Below, piece after piece: positions 61,977 through 64,000 of a stretch of 64,000 bases of DNA. The stretch spans positions 124,001 to 188,000 of the forward strand of contig QAZA01000025.1 of assembly GCA_003054695.1 (NCBI GenBank), in the 5' to 3' direction. A program made the translations under genes and the position numbers. The notes below the pieces were generated by a model. The model did no database searches. It had not been told where the DNA came from and saw nothing but the letters and a program-made list of their open reading frames with translations. Each line of letters opens with the position of its first letter. The stretch's first letter is position 1. This DNA is from Verrucomicrobia bacterium LW23 (lineage in GTDB: Bacteria; Verrucomicrobiota; Verrucomicrobiia; Methylacidiphilales; UBA1321).

Positions 61977-63278
61977 ATGACACACGCCCGGATCAAATCC
62001 TCGTCGATGCTGTTTCTAATCGCCCTGGTAATGGGGCCGCTGTTGGTGTTGCAAATCATCCACGGCATGGCCCTGCACGCCCGGGCTGAGCGCGGCAACC
62101 CTCATGTGCAGCTGGAGGGCAAGACCATAGATGACATGATAGCAGCCTACATGAAGGAGCACGACGTCTCCGGGCTGACGCTGGCTATTGTGCAGGCGCC
62201 TTACATTACCCGCGTGGCAGGCTACGGCGTGGTGGACCGCGAGGTCAAACTGCTCGCCGCCTCCAACACCATGTTCCCCCTGCCGCCCCGCTTTGGCGAG
62301 GCCTACACGGCGGTGGCCGTTATGCAACTGGTGGAGGGCGGCAAGCTGGGGCTGGACGACCCGATCGGCAAGCACCTGCCGCAGTTGCCGGAGCCCTGGA
62401 AGGGGCTCCCTGTGCGCGCCCTCATCCTCCACTCCAGCGGCCTGCCCGATTTTACCGCGCCGCCCGACTACGACAGCAACAGCAACACGCCCGCGGATAA
62501 ACTGATTGCCAGCGTGGCCGGCCAGCCCCTGGCGTTCCCCACTGGCACACAAGTGCGCCCCAGCGCTACGAATCACCTTGTGCTGCAGATGCTTGTGGAG
62601 AAGCTGAGCGGCGGCAGCTACCAGGCGTTTGTGCGCGCCAACCAGTTCGAACGCCTGGGGCTGAAGTACACGTACTTTTCCACGGAGCTGGGCAAGTTCC
62701 CCCGCGAGCACCTGAAGAAGGACGAAAAGCACAGCAAATTCCTGGTCGAGGCGCCGCAGATCAACCCCATCGAGGTGGCCGTCGGTTATCGCGGCGCCGG
62801 CAGCACCCTCACGGCGGTGCCGCCGCTCAACCCGGACGGCCTGGCGCTGCCGCGCGGCGCCGTTATCTACACCAGCTCGCACGACATCAGCGTGTGGGAC
62901 GTGGGGCTGGCGGGCGGCATCCTCATCAAGGACCCCAACCTGCGCGCCGTCATCTACACCCCGCAAAAGCTGGCCGACGGCAAGGAGGTCCCCACCTCCG
63001 GCCCCTGGGCCTTCCCCGGCCGCAAAGGACTCATGATCGCCGCCGGCACCGAGTACGGCTGCAGCGCCTTCCTCAGCCGCTACACCGCGGCGGAAGATCT
63101 GCTGTGCGTTACGTTGCAAGCCAACAAGGAGGGCCTGGACTTTACCGAGCTGGCCACCAAAATCGCCGGCTCCTTCGACGCAAGACTGCTCGTCACCACC
63201 GCCGAGCCCCCGCCCGCCCCCGCCGAGGAGAAAAAGCCCGCCGCCGCGCCGAAGGGTGAGCAGCCGAAGAAGAAGTAG
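61977..63278 (+). CDS. Serine-hydrolase/beta-lactamase-like protein lacking catalytic motifs
   Basis: A 433-residue protein with a signal/anchor helix (about 10-33). The fold of class C beta-lactamase-related serine hydrolases is clear from TIDDMIAAYMKEHDVSGLTLAIVQ, QLVEGGKLGLDDPIGKHLPQLP, ALILHSSGLPDF and YTSSHDISVWDVGL. The SxxK motif that should lie near residues 102-108 reads LPPRFGE, and the YxN motif (near 194-199) reads PSATN, so both catalytic Ser/Lys and Tyr appear lost. The C-terminus is a Pro/Ala/Lys tail. It may be a binding or scaffolding pseudoenzyme. ATG 61977 gives a good signal; longer in-frame codons exist to 61878. Confidence 0.8.
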   Translation: MTHARIKSSSMLFLIALVMGPLLVLQIIHGMALHARAERGNPHVQLEGKTIDDMIAAYMKEHDVSGLTLAIVQAPYITRVAGYGVVDREVKLLAASNTMFPLPPRFGEAYTAVAVMQLVEGGKLGLDDPIGKHLPQLPEPWKGLPVRALILHSSGLPDFTAPPDYDSNSNTPADKLIASVAGQPLAFPTGTQVRPSATNHLVLQMLVEKLSGGSYQAFVRANQFERLGLKYTYFSTELGKFPREHLKKDEKHSKFLVEAPQINPIEVAVGYRGAGSTLTAVPPLNPDGLALPRGAVIYTSSHDISVWDVGLAGGILIKDPNLRAVIYTPQKLADGKEVPTSGPWAFPGRKGLMIAAGTEYGCSAFLSRYTAAEDLLCVTLQANKEGLDFTELATKIAGSFDARLLVTTAEPPPAPAEEKKPAAAPKGEQPKKK

Positions 63279-63313
63279 GGCGGCTGCACTACAGGTAAGT
63301 ACGACGAGGCGAT

Positions 63314-63336
63314 CCGAAGCGCCAACGGCGCTTCGG
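63314..63336. repeat. Hairpin with REP-like core
   Basis: CCGAAGCGCC AAC GGCGCTTCGG resembles one half of the repeats flanking the RAYT element (AAGCGCCAAAGGCGC). It may serve as terminator after the serine-hydrolase-like gene, or be a REP fragment. Confidence 0.45.
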
Positions 63337-63439
63337 AGAGGTTGTGCTGCGCAGGCCCATTCTGAAGCGGCTACAGCCGCTGGGATGGATTCATTTTTTG
63401 CTGTGGAAAAGTGATAGCATCCCGGTTACAATGTAATCG

Positions 63440-64000
63440 TTGATACCGCGCCAATCGCAACCTTCGGGGAGGCCGCCCGCTCTTCCGCCCCCTCTCCCTC
63501 GCTCTCCCGATGCCATTGATGAGGCAAAGTCGGAGCAGGAGGCGCGTTTTTGGCGTGTTGCTTTGTTGCTCATCTTTGCGTTTTACGCGGTTCCCTGCGT
63601 GCTGGTGTTGTACAGGCAATGCCTGGGCGAGGCGCGCTATGCCTACAGCGTTATCCCGGAGCCTCGGCTGCGGGAGTGCCTGGCGCGTCTCGAACCCAGG
63701 AAATTGAGGGTGGGGCTCCAGATCTTCCAGCACAATGGGCGGGAATACATGGATGTAAGCCCGGGCGTCGATGTCGATAACCTGGGCGGCGCGATTCCGT
63801 CCAGCGGCCCCGCCTATATTTACGATCGCAACGGCAACCTTGTCGATTGGGTGGACGACGGTGGCGACGGCGCCGGATACTCGCTGTCCAAACGCTGGGG
63901 CGACCTCTATTTCCACAAGCCCACGCAGCCGGTTAGCTTTGAGCAAGCCCGCGCCTGGCTGGATAAAAAGCTCTCCTCGGATCAGCTGCCGCCCGCCATG
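63440..64000 (+). CDS. Membrane protein, 3' end outside window
   Basis: The frame is open from a TTG at 63440 to the window end (187 codons), with an in-frame stop just before it at 63434. After a Pro/Arg-rich stretch comes a membrane helix (WRVALLLIFAFYAVPCVLVLY). An extracytoplasmic domain follows with EPRLRECLARLEPRKLRVGLQ, VDVDNLGGAIPSSG, and GYSLSKRWGDLYFHKPTQP. I do not recognise the family. The start is uncertain because no ATG fits upstream of the helix in this frame; TTG 63440 is the only convincing one. The minus-strand frame over the same DNA is a shadow. Confidence 0.55.
   Translation, partial: MIPRQSQPSGRPPALPPPLPRSPDAIDEAKSEQEARFWRVALLLIFAFYAVPCVLVLYRQCLGEARYAYSVIPEPRLRECLARLEPRKLRVGLQIFQHNGREYMDVSPGVDVDNLGGAIPSSGPAYIYDRNGNLVDWVDDGGDGAGYSLSKRWGDLYFHKPTQPVSFEQARAWLDKKLSSDQLPPAM

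Overview
The window is 64 kb of GC-rich bacterial chromosome with dense coding on both strands. No rRNA, tRNA, phage or CRISPR signature was found. Gene content suggests a member of the PVC group, most likely Verrucomicrobiota. The pointers are a very long haemagglutinin-type protein with MBG repeats, a Gly/Arg/Asn-rich secreted protein, a DUF3386 protein, a tiny KRRRR-type basic protein, and a cellulose-synthase locus lying among secreted proteins of unknown role. This assignment is inference from style and gene content; no marker gene is present.

Layout. 1-5 kb: three minus-strand genes (a large unknown protein running off the left edge, a DUF3386 protein, an unknown 203-residue protein), then a secreted NTF2-like protein. 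5-11 kb: a Gly/Arg/Asn-rich secreted protein, a 32-residue basic protein, a YacP-type NYN nuclease, two paralogous membrane-anchored coiled-coil proteins with a small lipoprotein, and a methyltransferase. 11-20.5 kb: a cellulose locus with bcsA-bcsB on the minus strand and, divergently, bcsZ-bcsC on the plus strand. 20.5-21.3 kb: a REP-associated transposase inside perfect 48-bp inverted repeats; a transposase-less relative lies at 29.9-30.1 kb. 21.8-25.3 kb: a degenerate glycosyltransferase fused to a receiver domain, a candidate structured RNA, and a NarL-type response regulator. 25.7-31.1 kb: unknown secreted and membrane proteins, a SLOG-like protein, a membrane-anchored MsrB-MsrA fusion and an SPFH-SHOCT protein. 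31.8-34.8 kb: a probable heme-utilisation operon (two HemS-like proteins around a flavodoxin). 35-40 kb: RNase HIII, a VOC protein, a secreted decahistidine protein, an aldo/keto reductase and a cyclase-like protein. 40.5-49.3 kb: one 2928-residue FHA-type surface protein, followed by two long inverted repeats. 49.9-52.2 kb: a PAS histidine kinase and its response regulator. 52.4-57.1 kb: a ketone-body/3-hydroxybutyrate operon (XRE-cupin regulator, acetoacetyl-CoA synthetase, thiolase, 3-hydroxybutyrate dehydrogenase), seeded with five copies of a 17-bp palindrome. 57.2-60.4 kb: gnd-zwf of the oxidative pentose phosphate pathway. 60.9-64 kb: a TPR protein, a serine-hydrolase-like protein lacking its catalytic motifs, and a partial membrane protein.

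Functional themes are exopolysaccharide and surface structures (cellulose locus, FHA-type protein), signalling (histidine kinase and response regulators, receiver fusion, PilZ domain, cyclase-like domain), heme/iron, oxidative repair with NADPH supply, and C4-acid catabolism. The points most worth following are the pseudo-glycosyltransferase/receiver fusion, the two small dispersed palindrome families (one with its transposase), the candidate RNA at 24.2 kb, and several proteins that keep a fold but lose the catalytic residues.
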